Source: Undibacterium sp. YM2
GTDB lineage: Bacteria > Pseudomonadota > Gammaproteobacteria > Burkholderiales > Burkholderiaceae_D
Assembly (NCBI RefSeq): GCF_009937975.1
Contig: NZ_AP018441.1
Location: 2,232,001 to 2,296,000 of the forward strand
DNA length: 64,000 nucleotides
Direction of reading: 5' to 3'
The first letter of the stretch is position 1, and each line of letters starts with the position of its first letter. Of the stretch, positions 28,372-37,164 are shown in pieces. Both the position numbers and the translations under genes were made by a program. A model generated the notes under the pieces. It was not told the DNA's origin and made no database searches. It worked only from the letters and a program-made list of their open reading frames with translations.

Positions 28372-29244
28372 ATGAGCATACGACCAGAATATATCCTGAC
28401 TTTATCTTGTCCCGATCAGCGCGGCATTGTGCATAGCGTATCGGGATTTTTAGCCAACCACGGCTGTAATATTATCGATTCTGCCCAGTTTGGCGATGCA
28501 CAATCTGCAACTTTCTTCATGCGCGTGCATTTTGCGGTAGAAGATTCCAGTGTCAGCGACAGCGCCTTACGCGAAGAATTTGCGGCTTTGGGTGCCAGCA
28601 TGCAAATGAACTGGCAATTGCATGATGCCCATCACAAGCCACGCGTGATGCTGATGGTATCCAAGATAGGCCATTGTCTGAACGATTTGCTGTTCCGTTA
28701 CAAGAGCGGTTTGCTGCCTGTAGAAATCAAGGCCATCGTTTCGAATCACACGGATTTTTATCAACTGGCAGCCAGCTATAATATTCCTTTCCATCACCTG
28801 CCTCTGGCAGCAGGTGCATCAGCAGAAGCCAAGATTGCACAAGAACAAAAAGTGCTGGATATTGTTGCTGCCAATGATATTGAACTGGTGGTGCTGGCGC
28901 GTTACATGCAGATATTGTCGCCGCAATTGTGTGATGCCTTGAAGGGCAAGGCGATCAATATCCATCATTCCTTCCTGCCCAGCTTCAAGGGGGCAAAGCC
29001 TTACTATCAGGCGCATGAGCGTGGCGTCAAACTGATAGGCGCGACCGCCCACTTTGTGACGGGTGACCTGGATGAAGGCCCGATTATTGAACAAGATGTG
29101 GAGCGTGTTGATCATTCCATGGAACCAGAAACCCTGACAGCCATAGGTCGCGATGTGGAATGCGTGGTGCTGGCGCGTGCCGTTAAATGCTTTGTCGAAC
29201 ATCGCATTTTATTGAATGGTCATAAAACGGTGGTGTTCAAATAA
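28372..29244 (+). CDS. purU: Formyltetrahydrofolate deformylase
   Basis: 290 residues. PurU hydrolyses 10-formyl-THF to formate and THF, balancing one-carbon pools. The N-terminal ACT-type domain (about 8-80, LTLSCPDQRGIVHSVSGFLANHGCNI) is the regulatory part that senses methionine and glycine in E. coli. The formyltransferase domain carries the catalytic triad: N196 and H198 in NIHHSFLPSFKG and D234 in GDLDEGPI. The stop codon TAA shares its last base with the ATG of the next gene, indicating translational coupling to yaeQ. Confidence 0.96.
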   Translation: MSIRPEYILTLSCPDQRGIVHSVSGFLANHGCNIIDSAQFGDAQSATFFMRVHFAVEDSSVSDSALREEFAALGASMQMNWQLHDAHHKPRVMLMVSKIGHCLNDLLFRYKSGLLPVEIKAIVSNHTDFYQLAASYNIPFHHLPLAAGASAEAKIAQEQKVLDIVAANDIELVVLARYMQILSPQLCDALKGKAINIHHSFLPSFKGAKPYYQAHERGVKLIGATAHFVTGDLDEGPIIEQDVERVDHSMEPETLTAIGRDVECVVLARAVKCFVEHRILLNGHKTVVFK

Positions 29245-29786
29245 TGGCACTCAAATCCATCATTTATAAAGCCGACCTGAATATCTCGGACATGGACCGT
29301 GGCTATTATGCCGACCATAGCCTGACGATTGCCCGTCACCCATCCGAAACCGATGAACGCATGATGATACGGGTGCTGGCTTTCGCGATTCATGCGGCTG
29401 AGCGTCTGGAATTTGGCAAGGGTATCTCAGATACTGAAGAGCCTGATATCTGGCTCAAGGATTACACCGACGCCATACAACTATGGATAGAAGTCGGCCA
29501 GCCAGATGACCGACGTTTGTTAAAGGCTTGCGGCCGTTCTGAGCAAGTCATCGTTTATAGTTTTGCCAGCGCCAGTGACATCTGGTGGAAGGCAATGAAT
29601 AGCCGTCTTGACCGCGCCAAGAACTTGCGCGTCATGAATGTGCCTTCAGCGCAAAGCCAGGCACTGGAAAAACTCGCGCAACGCAATATGCAATTGCAAT
29701 GCACGATACAGGATGGACAAATCTGGATGTCAGCCGGAGATGCCTCCGTACAAATTGACCTGGAAGTTCTTAAAGAGTTTGCCTGA
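29244..29786 (+). CDS. yaeQ: YaeQ family protein
   Basis: 180 residues, the typical size. Family motifs are visible: IYKADLNISDMDRGYYADHSLTIARHPSETDERMMIRVLAFA at the start, then EPDIWLKDYTDAIQLWIEVGQPDDRRLLKACGRSEQVIVY and a C-terminal LQCTIQDGQIWMS. The fold is a PD-(D/E)XK nuclease-like domain. E. coli YaeQ was once linked to suppression of rfaH loss, but its function is not known. It overlaps purU by one base and is followed directly, without a gap, by the acyltransferase gene. Confidence 0.92.
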   Translation: MALKSIIYKADLNISDMDRGYYADHSLTIARHPSETDERMMIRVLAFAIHAAERLEFGKGISDTEEPDIWLKDYTDAIQLWIEVGQPDDRRLLKACGRSEQVIVYSFASASDIWWKAMNSRLDRAKNLRVMNVPSAQSQALEKLAQRNMQLQCTIQDGQIWMSAGDASVQIDLEVLKEFA

Positions 29787-30878
29787 ATGCGTTTGTCTGA
29801 ATGCATAGGCAGCCGCGACAATAACCTGAACTTGTTGCGCATAGTCGCCGCACTGGCCGTGCTGGCAGGGCATAGCTTTGCCTTGCTGACACAGCCAGAG
29901 CCCTGGGGTGCGCTGACGGGCATGACGCCAGGTTCTATCGCGGTAGATGTATTTTTCATCGTCAGTGGCATGCTGGTGACGGGCAGTCTGATGAACAAGC
30001 AAAGTGTGATTGACTATGTCTGCGCGCGGGCATTGCGCATCTTTCCAGCACTGATATGCATGTTGCTACTGACGGTATTTGTACTTGGGCCTTACTTCAC
30101 CAGCTTGCCTCTGACAGAGTATTTTTCTGCTGCCGGGACATGGCAATATCTGCTCAAGTGCGCAAGCCTCTTGTCTGGCGTGAGCTATGTCTTGCCCGGT
30201 GTCTTTCCACAGAATCCCTATCCAAATGCAGTCAATGGTTCACTCTGGACCATGCCTTATGAAATCAAGATGTATCTGCTGTTGCTGGTGTTCTGGTGTG
30301 GGCTGGTACTGCTGAAGAATAGGCGCCTGCAGATATTGAAGTATCTGATCATTGCCATTAGTTTACTGGCAGCCTTACTGGTTTTTGCGCGCCACTTTTA
30401 TTTGCAAGATGATAGCCAGTTCACCCGTTTGCTATTCATGTTTTTCTCTGGTGCCAGCCTGTTCATGCTGAAAGAAAAACTGCTGCTGACCCGGCGCGTC
30501 TTTTATCCTTTGCTGTTACTGCTGCTGGCAGCAGCGTTCATCAGCAAACCGGTATTCTTTAGCTTGTATCACCTGTCCATTGCCTATCTGGTAGTCAGCA
30601 TTGCTTACCTGCCTGCAGGATGGTTAAGGCGCTATAACAGCGTGGGGGATTATTCATACGGTGTGTATATTTACGCCTTTCCCGTGCAGCAGGCAGTTGC
30701 CGCCTTGTTTCCCGGCATTGCGGTGTGGGGTATGGTGATGGCTTCAGGTTTTGTGACTATCTTGCTGGCGGTATTTTCATGGCACAAGATAGAAAAACCA
30801 GCCATGGCTTTGAAGCCAGTAGCAGTTTCACGGCTGCGTAATTTTTTACTGTTTAAGACGGGAATTCAGTCTCGTTAA
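29787..30878 (+). CDS. Acyltransferase 3 family membrane protein
   Basis: 363 residues with about ten hydrophobic helices. The N-terminal block NNLNLLRIVAALAVLAGHSF holds the conserved Arg and the GHS catalytic His (about residue 31), and SIAVDVFFIVSGMLVTGSL follows, both diagnostic for Acyl_transf_3 (OafA-like) enzymes that move acyl groups from the cytoplasm onto surface sugars. NGSLWTMPYEIKMYLLL is the third family motif. The ATG follows the yaeQ stop without any gap. No polysaccharide cluster is near, so the acceptor is unknown. Downstream it converges on the phyH-like gene, only 1 bp apart. Confidence 0.88.
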   Translation: MRLSECIGSRDNNLNLLRIVAALAVLAGHSFALLTQPEPWGALTGMTPGSIAVDVFFIVSGMLVTGSLMNKQSVIDYVCARALRIFPALICMLLLTVFVLGPYFTSLPLTEYFSAAGTWQYLLKCASLLSGVSYVLPGVFPQNPYPNAVNGSLWTMPYEIKMYLLLLVFWCGLVLLKNRRLQILKYLIIAISLLAALLVFARHFYLQDDSQFTRLLFMFFSGASLFMLKEKLLLTRRVFYPLLLLLLAAAFISKPVFFSLYHLSIAYLVVSIAYLPAGWLRRYNSVGDYSYGVYIYAFPVQQAVAALFPGIAVWGMVMASGFVTILLAVFSWHKIEKPAMALKPVAVSRLRNFLLFKTGIQSR

Positions 30879-30879
30879 T

Positions 30880-31605
30880 TCAATCAGCTGATTGAGATAC
30901 ATGGGCGGACCGACAAGCGGCTTCTGCCCAGTGTAGTGGTGGAGGAAGTTTGCTGGCACTGAACTCCAGATGCAATACCCGACGTTGAGTAGCGAATCTT
31001 GCCTTGTCGGATGCATGGAGTAACAAGGGCTTCATCAATAACATATCGCCCGCGCGCATAGCGCAAGTCTCGTGCATGGCAGTCTGGCTAATGTCCAGGA
31101 CCTGGCTCTCGCTAAGTTTGCCAGATTGATGGCTGCCAGCGATGACTTTCAGTGCAGCGTTCTCAGCACCAGCATCATCGAGGGCAATGCGGCATGTCAG
31201 CATTGCTTCCAGCACTGCCGCTGGAGGTTCAACGTAATGCACATCTTTCTTGTAAGTCCATTTGCTGTAACCAGCCAGTTCAGTTTTTTGGTTAACACAA
31301 ATCGTCATATCCTGATGCCAGGACACTAGCCAATTATGATCAGCATTTTTATTGAAAAAGATGCTGCGCACTGCCTGGGCACCTGCCATATCTGCAGCGT
31401 CTAATAGCACATGCAGTTTGTCCCAGTTTAATGCGCGATGTATGGACGGATAATTTTGCAGTACCTGACGCACACCATATTGATCAGAAATGGGCTGGCA
31501 AGCTTGCCGCAATCGCTGCAATTCAGACTCATCCAGAAAGCCCGGCAAGATGACAAAACCCTGGCGGGCCAGGATTTTTGCGATGCTTGAATCAATGTGA
31601 TGCAT
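30880..31605 (-). CDS. Phytanoyl-CoA dioxygenase (PhyH) family protein
   Basis: 241 residues from ATG 31605, whose first base overlaps the TAA stop of the esterase gene. It is a predicted Fe(II)/2-oxoglutarate-dependent oxygenase with a double-stranded beta-helix: the metal triad is SWHQD (H97, D99) and distal LLHAS (H197), and the 2-oxoglutarate-binding Arg lies in ATQRRVLHLEF (R208 or R209). RQGFVILPGFLDESEL at the N-terminus is typical of PhyH proteins. The substrate is not known. It is the last gene of a minus-strand string starting at yjgA and ends 1 bp from the convergent acyltransferase gene. Confidence 0.85.
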   Translation of the reverse strand: MHHIDSSIAKILARQGFVILPGFLDESELQRLRQACQPISDQYGVRQVLQNYPSIHRALNWDKLHVLLDAADMAGAQAVRSIFFNKNADHNWLVSWHQDMTICVNQKTELAGYSKWTYKKDVHYVEPPAAVLEAMLTCRIALDDAGAENAALKVIAGSHQSGKLSESQVLDISQTAMHETCAMRAGDMLLMKPLLLHASDKARFATQRRVLHLEFSASKLPPPLHWAEAACRSAHVSQSAD

Positions 31606-32279
31606 TAAGCCTGCAAGACTTTTTTCAGCCACAGGCTGATGTCATCCACTTCTTCAGGGCAGACGGAATGCGGCATCATGTATTCATGCCATTCCACCTG
31701 ATAGCCCAGTTCTTTCAACAGATCGCGCGATTGTTCAGCACGCTGTATCTGGATGACGTTATCGCCACGGCCATGGGCCTGGAAGATGGGCGTATTTTGG
31801 TTCGCCGCATGGCGCTCTTCTGTAATCACGTCACGTAAGGGCACATAGCCAGACAGGCACAGCAAGCCAGCCAGTTTTTCGTGATAACGCAGGCCAGTCT
31901 GCAAAGTCATCGCGCAACCTTGTGAAAAGCCTGCCAGGATGATGCGCTCAGTCGGTATGCCGCGCGCGTTCTCGCGGGCGATCAATTGCTCTATGCGTTT
32001 TTGTGACAGGCGCAAGCCAGCTTCATCTTCACGCTTGGCGATATCGGTACCGAGGATGTCGTACCAGGAACGCATGACATAACCACCGTTGATGGTAACG
32101 GGCATGGTCGGCGCATTCGGGAAGACGAAGCGTATGCCAGGGTTGCCACGTAAATCCAGCTCTCTGACGATGGGGACAAAATCATTCGCATCTGCACCCA
32201 GGCCGTGCATCCAGATGATGGCAACAGTGGGGTTGGGTGCACTTTCCAGTTCTACGGTTTCTAAAATATCTTGTGTCAT
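31605..32279 (-). CDS. Carboxylesterase / lysophospholipase-type alpha/beta hydrolase
   Basis: 224 residues, close to the length of Pseudomonas carboxylesterase II and acyl-protein thioesterase. The catalytic triad is visible: S119 in AGFSQGCAM, D173 in AHGRGDNVI, H204 in MMPHSVCPEE. The N-terminal oxyanion segment is IWMHGLGADANDFVPIVREL. Such cytoplasmic enzymes hydrolyse short-chain esters or lysophospholipids. The start overlaps the end of the ydjM-like gene by 4 bases (ATGA), and the end overlaps phyH by one base, so the three are translationally coupled. Confidence 0.92.
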   Translation of the reverse strand: MTQDILETVELESAPNPTVAIIWMHGLGADANDFVPIVRELDLRGNPGIRFVFPNAPTMPVTINGGYVMRSWYDILGTDIAKREDEAGLRLSQKRIEQLIARENARGIPTERIILAGFSQGCAMTLQTGLRYHEKLAGLLCLSGYVPLRDVITEERHAANQNTPIFQAHGRGDNVIQIQRAEQSRDLLKELGYQVEWHEYMMPHSVCPEEVDDISLWLKKVLQA

Positions 32280-32818
32280 GATGATTTTCGGGAAGATGAA
32301 AAATAAGCAGCCAGTTTGACCGACAGCAACAGCAGGCCACAGGGTAGCCAGACGGTCAGTAGTTCAGATTGTATTACACGCCAGCCACGCGCTGTCAGAA
32401 AGCGATTTACGCCTATCGGTGATACCTCGATGAATGGCACGGGGAAGAAATAACGTTGTTCAGTCCGCGGCCAAAAAAATTCCACACCCAGTCCACCGGT
32501 AGTCAGTGCATCCAGCAGCCCATGTGAAATGGTGGCGAAGGCGATAAACAGCCAGCAAACCAGGGCAGAACTACGCAAGCGTGTATGAAATATACTGGTC
32601 AGGCTGGCGACCAGCATGGCAAATACAATGGAGTGGCTAAAGCCGCGGTGACCAAAGGCCGATTCATAAGCAATGCCAAGCTTGAAGGCAATGACATCAA
32701 GGTCAGGCAAGATCGCGGCCAGCATTCCCGTTAGCACGAGAGGCCAGGGCAGGCGTTTTTGCCCCAAGATTAGGCCCAAAGTCAGCGGTACTACAGGATG
32801 CGTGAGGATGGTTGCCAT
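32276..32818 (-). CDS. YdjM-like inner-membrane metal-dependent hydrolase
   Basis: 180 residues from ATG 32818; the frame is open into mog but without family similarity. It is a small membrane protein with about four hydrophobic segments, of the family PF04307 (LexA-induced YdjM group). Motifs with likely metal ligands are ILTHP (H7), AILPDLD, GHRGFSHS and ISHGLLDALTTGG. Experimental knowledge of this family is thin. No LexA box is visible upstream; it lies inside an operon after mog, with a weak Shine-Dalgarno element. Confidence 0.82.
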   Translation of the reverse strand: MATILTHPVVPLTLGLILGQKRLPWPLVLTGMLAAILPDLDVIAFKLGIAYESAFGHRGFSHSIVFAMLVASLTSIFHTRLRSSALVCWLFIAFATISHGLLDALTTGGLGVEFFWPRTEQRYFFPVPFIEVSPIGVNRFLTARGWRVIQSELLTVWLPCGLLLLSVKLAAYFSSSRKSS

Positions 32819-32837
32819 CGTTGTCGATGTTTGCTGT

Positions 32838-33464
32838 TCAGGCAGAGGCAGATGGAGTCTTGGCGCGTATCGCGTTTTTAGGGCGGAAAGCCTTGCAGAT
32901 GCTGTCATCCGTCTCTATGTACGGGCCACCTATCAAGTCTATGCAATAGGGTACTGCCGCAAAAATACCGGCAACGATTTGCTTGCCTTCTCCATCCTTC
33001 AGGCCTTCCAGCGTTTCCTTGATGGATTTGGGCTGGCCTGGCAAGTTCAAAATCAGGGCCGCATGATCCGGTGTTTCGCGTATTACAGCTACCTGGCGTG
33101 ACAGGATGGCTGTCGGCACAAATTGCAGGCTGATCTGGCGCATTTGCTCACCAAAGCCTGGCATTTCCTTGGTGGCGACTGCCAGTGTCGCTTCTGGTGT
33201 GACATCTCGCCTCGACGGACCTGTACCACCAGTGGTAATGACAAGATGGCATTGTTCTTCATCTACCAGGGCAATCAAAGCCTGTTCTATGGAAGCACGT
33301 TCATCCGGGATCAGGCGTGTGACCATCTCCCATGGGCTGCTGAGCGCTTTGCCAAACCATTCCTGCAAGGCAGGCAGGCCCTGGTCCTGGTAAATGCCGG
33401 CAGAGGCGCGGTCTGAGATTGATACCAGGCCTATTTTGAGTTTTTCGCCATCTGCTACCGTCAT
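32838..33464 (-). CDS. mog: Molybdopterin adenylyltransferase
   Basis: 208 residues from ATG 33464. An upstream ATG at 33485, overlapping the end of yjgA, is equally possible. MogA adenylylates molybdopterin ahead of molybdenum insertion. The MoCF signature is clear: KIGLVSISDRASAGIYQDQGLPAL at the N-terminus, CHLVITTGGTGPSRRDVTPEAT in the middle, and LILNLPGQPKSIKETLEGL near the end. With the XdhC-like gene at 15968 it is the second molybdenum-cofactor gene in the window, though they are not linked. It is in the yjgA-mog-ydjM-esterase-phyH string. Confidence 0.93.
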   Translation of the reverse strand: MTVADGEKLKIGLVSISDRASAGIYQDQGLPALQEWFGKALSSPWEMVTRLIPDERASIEQALIALVDEEQCHLVITTGGTGPSRRDVTPEATLAVATKEMPGFGEQMRQISLQFVPTAILSRQVAVIRETPDHAALILNLPGQPKSIKETLEGLKDGEGKQIVAGIFAAVPYCIDLIGGPYIETDDSICKAFRPKNAIRAKTPSASA

Positions 33465-33474
33465 TTGTCCAGAC

Positions 33475-34089
33475 TCACTTGTCATCAAACTCATCGTTCT
33501 CTTCATCCAGGTCCGCGTCATCCGCTTCGTCAGCGTTGGCAGCAACTTTGGATTTTTGCAAATCTTTCAATATCTGGAAGATTTCACGGTAAGCTTTCGG
33601 CGGCTTGTTTTCAGCCTGCTCTTTACGGGCATTGCGTATCATGGTGCGCAATTGCTGTACGTCGAGCTGAGGGTGTTCAGCCATCAACTCTGTCAGGGCA
33701 TTGTCATCTGCCAGCAATTTGTCGCGGCGACGCTCCAGCGCATGCATGGCGGCAGTTTCGGCTTTTGAAGAGCCTTTCCAACTGTCTATGGTTTTCTGGA
33801 TAATGGCAATTTCTTCTTCATCCAGGGTACGCATTTTCTTGCCTACATACTGCATCTGGCGACGGCGGCCTTCATGATCCTTGATTTGCTGGCATTCAAG
33901 AATGGCATCGCGTACGTCTTCTGGCATGGGTACGCGTTTGACGCGTTCACGGGCTTGTTTGACCAATTCTTGCCCCAATTTTTGCAGGGCGGTCATTTCG
34001 CGCTTTAATTGTGACTTGGAAGGACGCTCGTATTCTGGTTCGAACTCACTGGACTGGTAGCCACATGAGCCACGATTTGGATTTGGCAT
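33475..34089 (-). CDS. yjgA: Ribosome-associated protein YjgA/DarP (DUF615)
   Basis: 204 residues, highly charged and helical. Family motifs are PSKSQLKREMTALQKLGQELVKQ, MPEDVRDAILECQQIKDHEGRRRQMQYVGKKMR and a long C-terminal helix. YjgA (DarP) associates with late 50S ribosomal precursors in E. coli. The C-terminus is very acidic (repeated Asp/Glu, ending in DDK), with an N-terminal PNPNRGSCGY stretch. It is the first gene of the minus-strand string and is divergent from pmbA, 180 bp away. Confidence 0.92.
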   Translation of the reverse strand: MPNPNRGSCGYQSSEFEPEYERPSKSQLKREMTALQKLGQELVKQARERVKRVPMPEDVRDAILECQQIKDHEGRRRQMQYVGKKMRTLDEEEIAIIQKTIDSWKGSSKAETAAMHALERRRDKLLADDNALTELMAEHPQLDVQQLRTMIRNARKEQAENKPPKAYREIFQILKDLQKSKVAANADEADDADLDEENDEFDDK

Positions 34090-34269
34090 AATTCTGCGCC
34101 TTTACTATTAACTTAATGAAACGACTGCTATGATACCCTTTTTAGCTTAAGATTACCTAAAATCAAGCCTGGATTGCACCTCAGACGGTGTGAATTAAGG
34201 TAAATGATTAGGATATTTCCATCCAGTTTTTTAGTTCAGACTCACACCGACCCAGATAGAACCCCATCC

Positions 34270-35622
34270 ATGAGCAAACCAGTTTTCACCCATACCCAGG
34301 ACCAGTTAAAGCAAATTGCGCAGGATATGTTGCGTTTCGCCCGCGAAAAAGGTGCGTCGGACGCAGCAGTTGAGATCAGTGAAGGCGGTGGCCTGTCGAT
34401 CAGTGTACGCAAGGGCAAGGTAGAGACCATAGAGCAAAACCGTGACAAGGGCATAGGCATTACTGTTTATATCGGCCAGCGCCGCGGCAATGCCAGTACT
34501 TCAGATTTTTCTGAGCAAGCCCTGCGTGATTCCGTCGAGGCTGCCTACAATATTGCCCGTTTTACAGCGGAGGATGATTGTGCTGGCCTGCCGGAAGCCG
34601 AGTTGCTGGAAATGGCGCCGCGTGATCTCAAGCTATGCTACCCATGGCTGATCACCGCCGAAGAGGCCATAGAACTGGCAAAACGCACTGAGGCGGCAGC
34701 TTTTGCGGTGGACAAGCGTATCACCAATAGTGAGGGGGCCAGTGTACATGCCCAGCAATCTCATTTTGTGGCTGCCAATTCGCGCGGCTTCATGGGAGGT
34801 TATCCGATTTCCCGTCACACGATCTCGGTTGCCCCTATTGCAGGCAAGGGCGCAAAAATGCAAAGGGATGACTGGTATTCTTCCCAGCGCAGCGCCAAAA
34901 AACTGGCAAATCCAGAGGAGATAGGTCGCTATGCCGCCGAGCGTGCCTTGGCCAAGTTGAATGCGCGTCAGCTGGACACCCGCAAATGCCCGGTCCTGTT
35001 TGAGGCGCCACTGGCTGCCGGTTTGCTGGGTGCATTGGTGCAGGCAACCTCTGGTGGTGCCTTGTACCGCAAATCGACTTTCCTGCTTGACTCTCTGGGT
35101 ACGCAGATTTTCCCGTCCCACGTACAGGTGGTAGAAGACCCGCATGTCATCGGCGCTGTTGGCTCTTCACCATTTGATGATGAGGGCGTAAAAACCCAAA
35201 AGCGCAATGTTGTCACTGACGGTGTCTTGCAAGGCTATTTCCTGTCCACTTATTCTGCCCGCAAACTGGGCATGCAAACGACTGGTAATGCTGGTGGCTC
35301 GCACAATCTGTCACTGACGTCCAGTTTGACCAAGCGCGCAGACAATTTTGCTGGCATGCTCAAAAAAATGGGCACAGGCTTGCTGGTGACTGAGTTGATG
35401 GGGCAGGGCGTCAATTATGTGACGGGTGATTATTCACGTGGTGCATCCGGCTACTGGGTAGAGAACGGCGTGATCCAGTACGCTGTGGAAGAAATCACCA
35501 TAGCAGGCAATATGCGCGACATGTTCCAGCAAATTGTCGCGGTAGGCAATGACACCCTCGTGCGCGGTACCAAGGAGACTGGTTCCATCCTCATAGAAAG
35601 CATGACGATTGCCGGCAGCTAA
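34270..35622 (+). CDS. pmbA: Metalloprotease PmbA/TldE
   Basis: 450 residues from ATG 34270 (MSKPVFTHTQDQLKQI), the usual family length; an earlier in-frame ATG would add a non-family tail. PmbA (TldE) forms a heterodimer with TldD that degrades unfolded peptides and trims microcin precursors; TldD holds the active site, and tldD is not in this window. Visible motifs are GKVETIEQNRDKGIGITVY, CPVLFEAPLAAGLLGALVQATSGGALYRKSTFL and the end MGQGVNYVTGDYSRGASGYWVENGVIQYAVEEITIAGNM. It is divergent from yjgA, a frequent proteobacterial arrangement. Confidence 0.96.
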   Translation: MSKPVFTHTQDQLKQIAQDMLRFAREKGASDAAVEISEGGGLSISVRKGKVETIEQNRDKGIGITVYIGQRRGNASTSDFSEQALRDSVEAAYNIARFTAEDDCAGLPEAELLEMAPRDLKLCYPWLITAEEAIELAKRTEAAAFAVDKRITNSEGASVHAQQSHFVAANSRGFMGGYPISRHTISVAPIAGKGAKMQRDDWYSSQRSAKKLANPEEIGRYAAERALAKLNARQLDTRKCPVLFEAPLAAGLLGALVQATSGGALYRKSTFLLDSLGTQIFPSHVQVVEDPHVIGAVGSSPFDDEGVKTQKRNVVTDGVLQGYFLSTYSARKLGMQTTGNAGGSHNLSLTSSLTKRADNFAGMLKKMGTGLLVTELMGQGVNYVTGDYSRGASGYWVENGVIQYAVEEITIAGNMRDMFQQIVAVGNDTLVRGTKETGSILIESMTIAGS

Positions 35623-35661
35623 TCGCTACTGAGATTGTTGCGCTAGTAATGAACAGTGTAG

Positions 35662-35690
35662 AAAAAGACCATCAGTACGATGGTCTTTTT
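35662..35690. terminator. Bidirectional terminator between pmbA and livF
   Basis: AAAAAGACCATC / GATGGTCTTTTT stem with a 5-base loop, flanked by A and T runs, between the convergent genes; it ends 3 bp before the livF stop codon. Confidence 0.9.
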
Positions 35691-35692
35691 TC

Positions 35693-36406
35693 TTATGCGC
35701 CCAGGTAAGCTTCTATCACCTTGGGATTGCTGAGCAGGTTGGCACCTGTGTCGCTGAGAACGATATTGCCGTTTTCCAGCACATAGCCATGTTTGGCAAT
35801 TTTCAACGCCTGCCTGACGTTTTGTTCTACCAGCAGGATGCTGAGGCCGGTTGCATTGATTTCTTTCAGGATGCGGAAAATCTCTTGCACCACCAGTGGA
35901 GCCAGCCCCATGGAAGGTTCATCCAGCAGCAGCACTTTTGGTTTTGCCATCAAAGCACGGCCTATGGCCAGCATTTGCTGCTCACCACCCGACAAATTAC
36001 CCGCCAGGCCAGTTGCACGGTTTTTCAATACGGGGAAGAGGGTGTACACCCATTCCATGTCCTGTCCTATCTGCGTCTTGTCCTTGCGGGTATAGGCACC
36101 GAGCTCCAGATTTTCCCTGACCGTGAGCGTGGTCAGTATCGCGCGACCTTCTGCGACCTGCACCACACCTTTTTGCACAATATGGTGGGGCGATGTCTGG
36201 CTGATTTCTTCATCTTCCAGGAAAATTTTGCCAGATGCTGATTTCAGCAAGCCGGAAATCGCCAACAGGGTTGTGCTTTTGCCAGCACCATTGGCACCGA
36301 CAAGGGCAGTGATTTCCCCCGCATTGATAGCCAGGCTGATACCTTTGACGGCTGCGATATGACCATACATGACATGCAGATCCTGGACGCGCAAGATTTG
36401 AGTCAT
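35693..36406 (-). CDS. livF: Branched-chain amino acid ABC transporter ATP-binding protein LivF
   Basis: 237 residues. It is one of two cytoplasmic ATPases of the Liv importer: Walker A GANGAGKST, signature LSGGEQQMLAIGRALM, Walker B VLLLDEPSMGL and a switch His in LLVEQNV-x-QAL context. LivF proteins bear the short form with VVQEIFRILKEINATGLSILLVEQN. It overlaps livG by 4 bases (ATGA), so it is translationally coupled. It is the last gene of the livKHMGF operon. Confidence 0.95.
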   Translation of the reverse strand: MTQILRVQDLHVMYGHIAAVKGISLAINAGEITALVGANGAGKSTTLLAISGLLKSASGKIFLEDEEISQTSPHHIVQKGVVQVAEGRAILTTLTVRENLELGAYTRKDKTQIGQDMEWVYTLFPVLKNRATGLAGNLSGGEQQMLAIGRALMAKPKVLLLDEPSMGLAPLVVQEIFRILKEINATGLSILLVEQNVRQALKIAKHGYVLENGNIVLSDTGANLLSNPKVIEAYLGA

Positions 36407-37164
36407 TCTGCGTCCTCCTTGCCGAGGTAAGCTTCAATCACATCCGGGTTGTTGCGCACTTCTTCTGGCGTGCCTTCTGCAATGATCTTGCCAAAATTGA
36501 GTACGGCGATACGATCGCATAACTCCATCACAAAGCGCATATCGTGTTCTATCATGAAAATCGAAAAACCGCGGTCACGTATATTCTTGATTTCGGCCAT
36601 CAGTTCAGTTTTTTCTGCCGGGTTCATGCCAGCCACTGGCTCATCCAGCAACAGCAGTTTAGGCTGTGTGGCCAGGGCACGGGCAAATTCCAGTTTGCGT
36701 TGCTCACCATACGACAGGTTGTCTGCCAGCATGTGTGCTTTATGATCGAGCCTGACCCATGACAATAATTCACGCGCACGTTCCTTGGCTTTTCTTTCTG
36801 CGTCTTTATAGGCGCCCAGATTGAACAGCATGCTCGCTACGCCATAGTCGAGATGATCATGCATGCCGACCACGACGTTTTCCAGCAGGCTCATTTCCTT
36901 GAAAATACGGATGTTCTGGAAAGTGCGGGCAACACCGAGTTGCGTGATCTTGTGGCTGGCGACCGTAGTCAGGTCATGATTGTTGAAGCGCAGCTCGCCG
37001 CTGCTGGGGCGCAACAGGCCAGTAATCAGATTGACGATGGTGGTTTTGCCCGCGCCATTGGGGCCAATCAATCCATAGATACTGCCTTGCGGCATGGTAA
37101 AGCTGACATCCTGTAATACTCGCAGGCCGCCAAAATTTTTACTGACAGAACGTAATTCCAGCAT
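36403..37164 (-). CDS. livG: Branched-chain amino acid ABC transporter ATP-binding protein LivG
   Basis: 253 residues. Walker A is GPNGAGKTT, the signature is LSYGEQRKLEFARAL, Walker B is LLLLDEPVAGMNPAE, and the switch His lies in FMIEHDMRFVMELCDRI. The LSYGEQRKLE form of the signature is typical of LivG and separates it from LivF. The start follows the livM stop with no gap, and the end overlaps livF by 4 bases. Confidence 0.95.
   Translation of the reverse strand: MLELRSVSKNFGGLRVLQDVSFTMPQGSIYGLIGPNGAGKTTIVNLITGLLRPSSGELRFNNHDLTTVASHKITQLGVARTFQNIRIFKEMSLLENVVVGMHDHLDYGVASMLFNLGAYKDAERKAKERARELLSWVRLDHKAHMLADNLSYGEQRKLEFARALATQPKLLLLDEPVAGMNPAEKTELMAEIKNIRDRGFSIFMIEHDMRFVMELCDRIAVLNFGKIIAEGTPEEVRNNPDVIEAYLGKEDAE

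Noticed and set aside
32276..32818. LexA-controlled ydjM
   Set aside because: No CTG-N10-CAG operator is visible upstream and the gene is inside an operon after mog.
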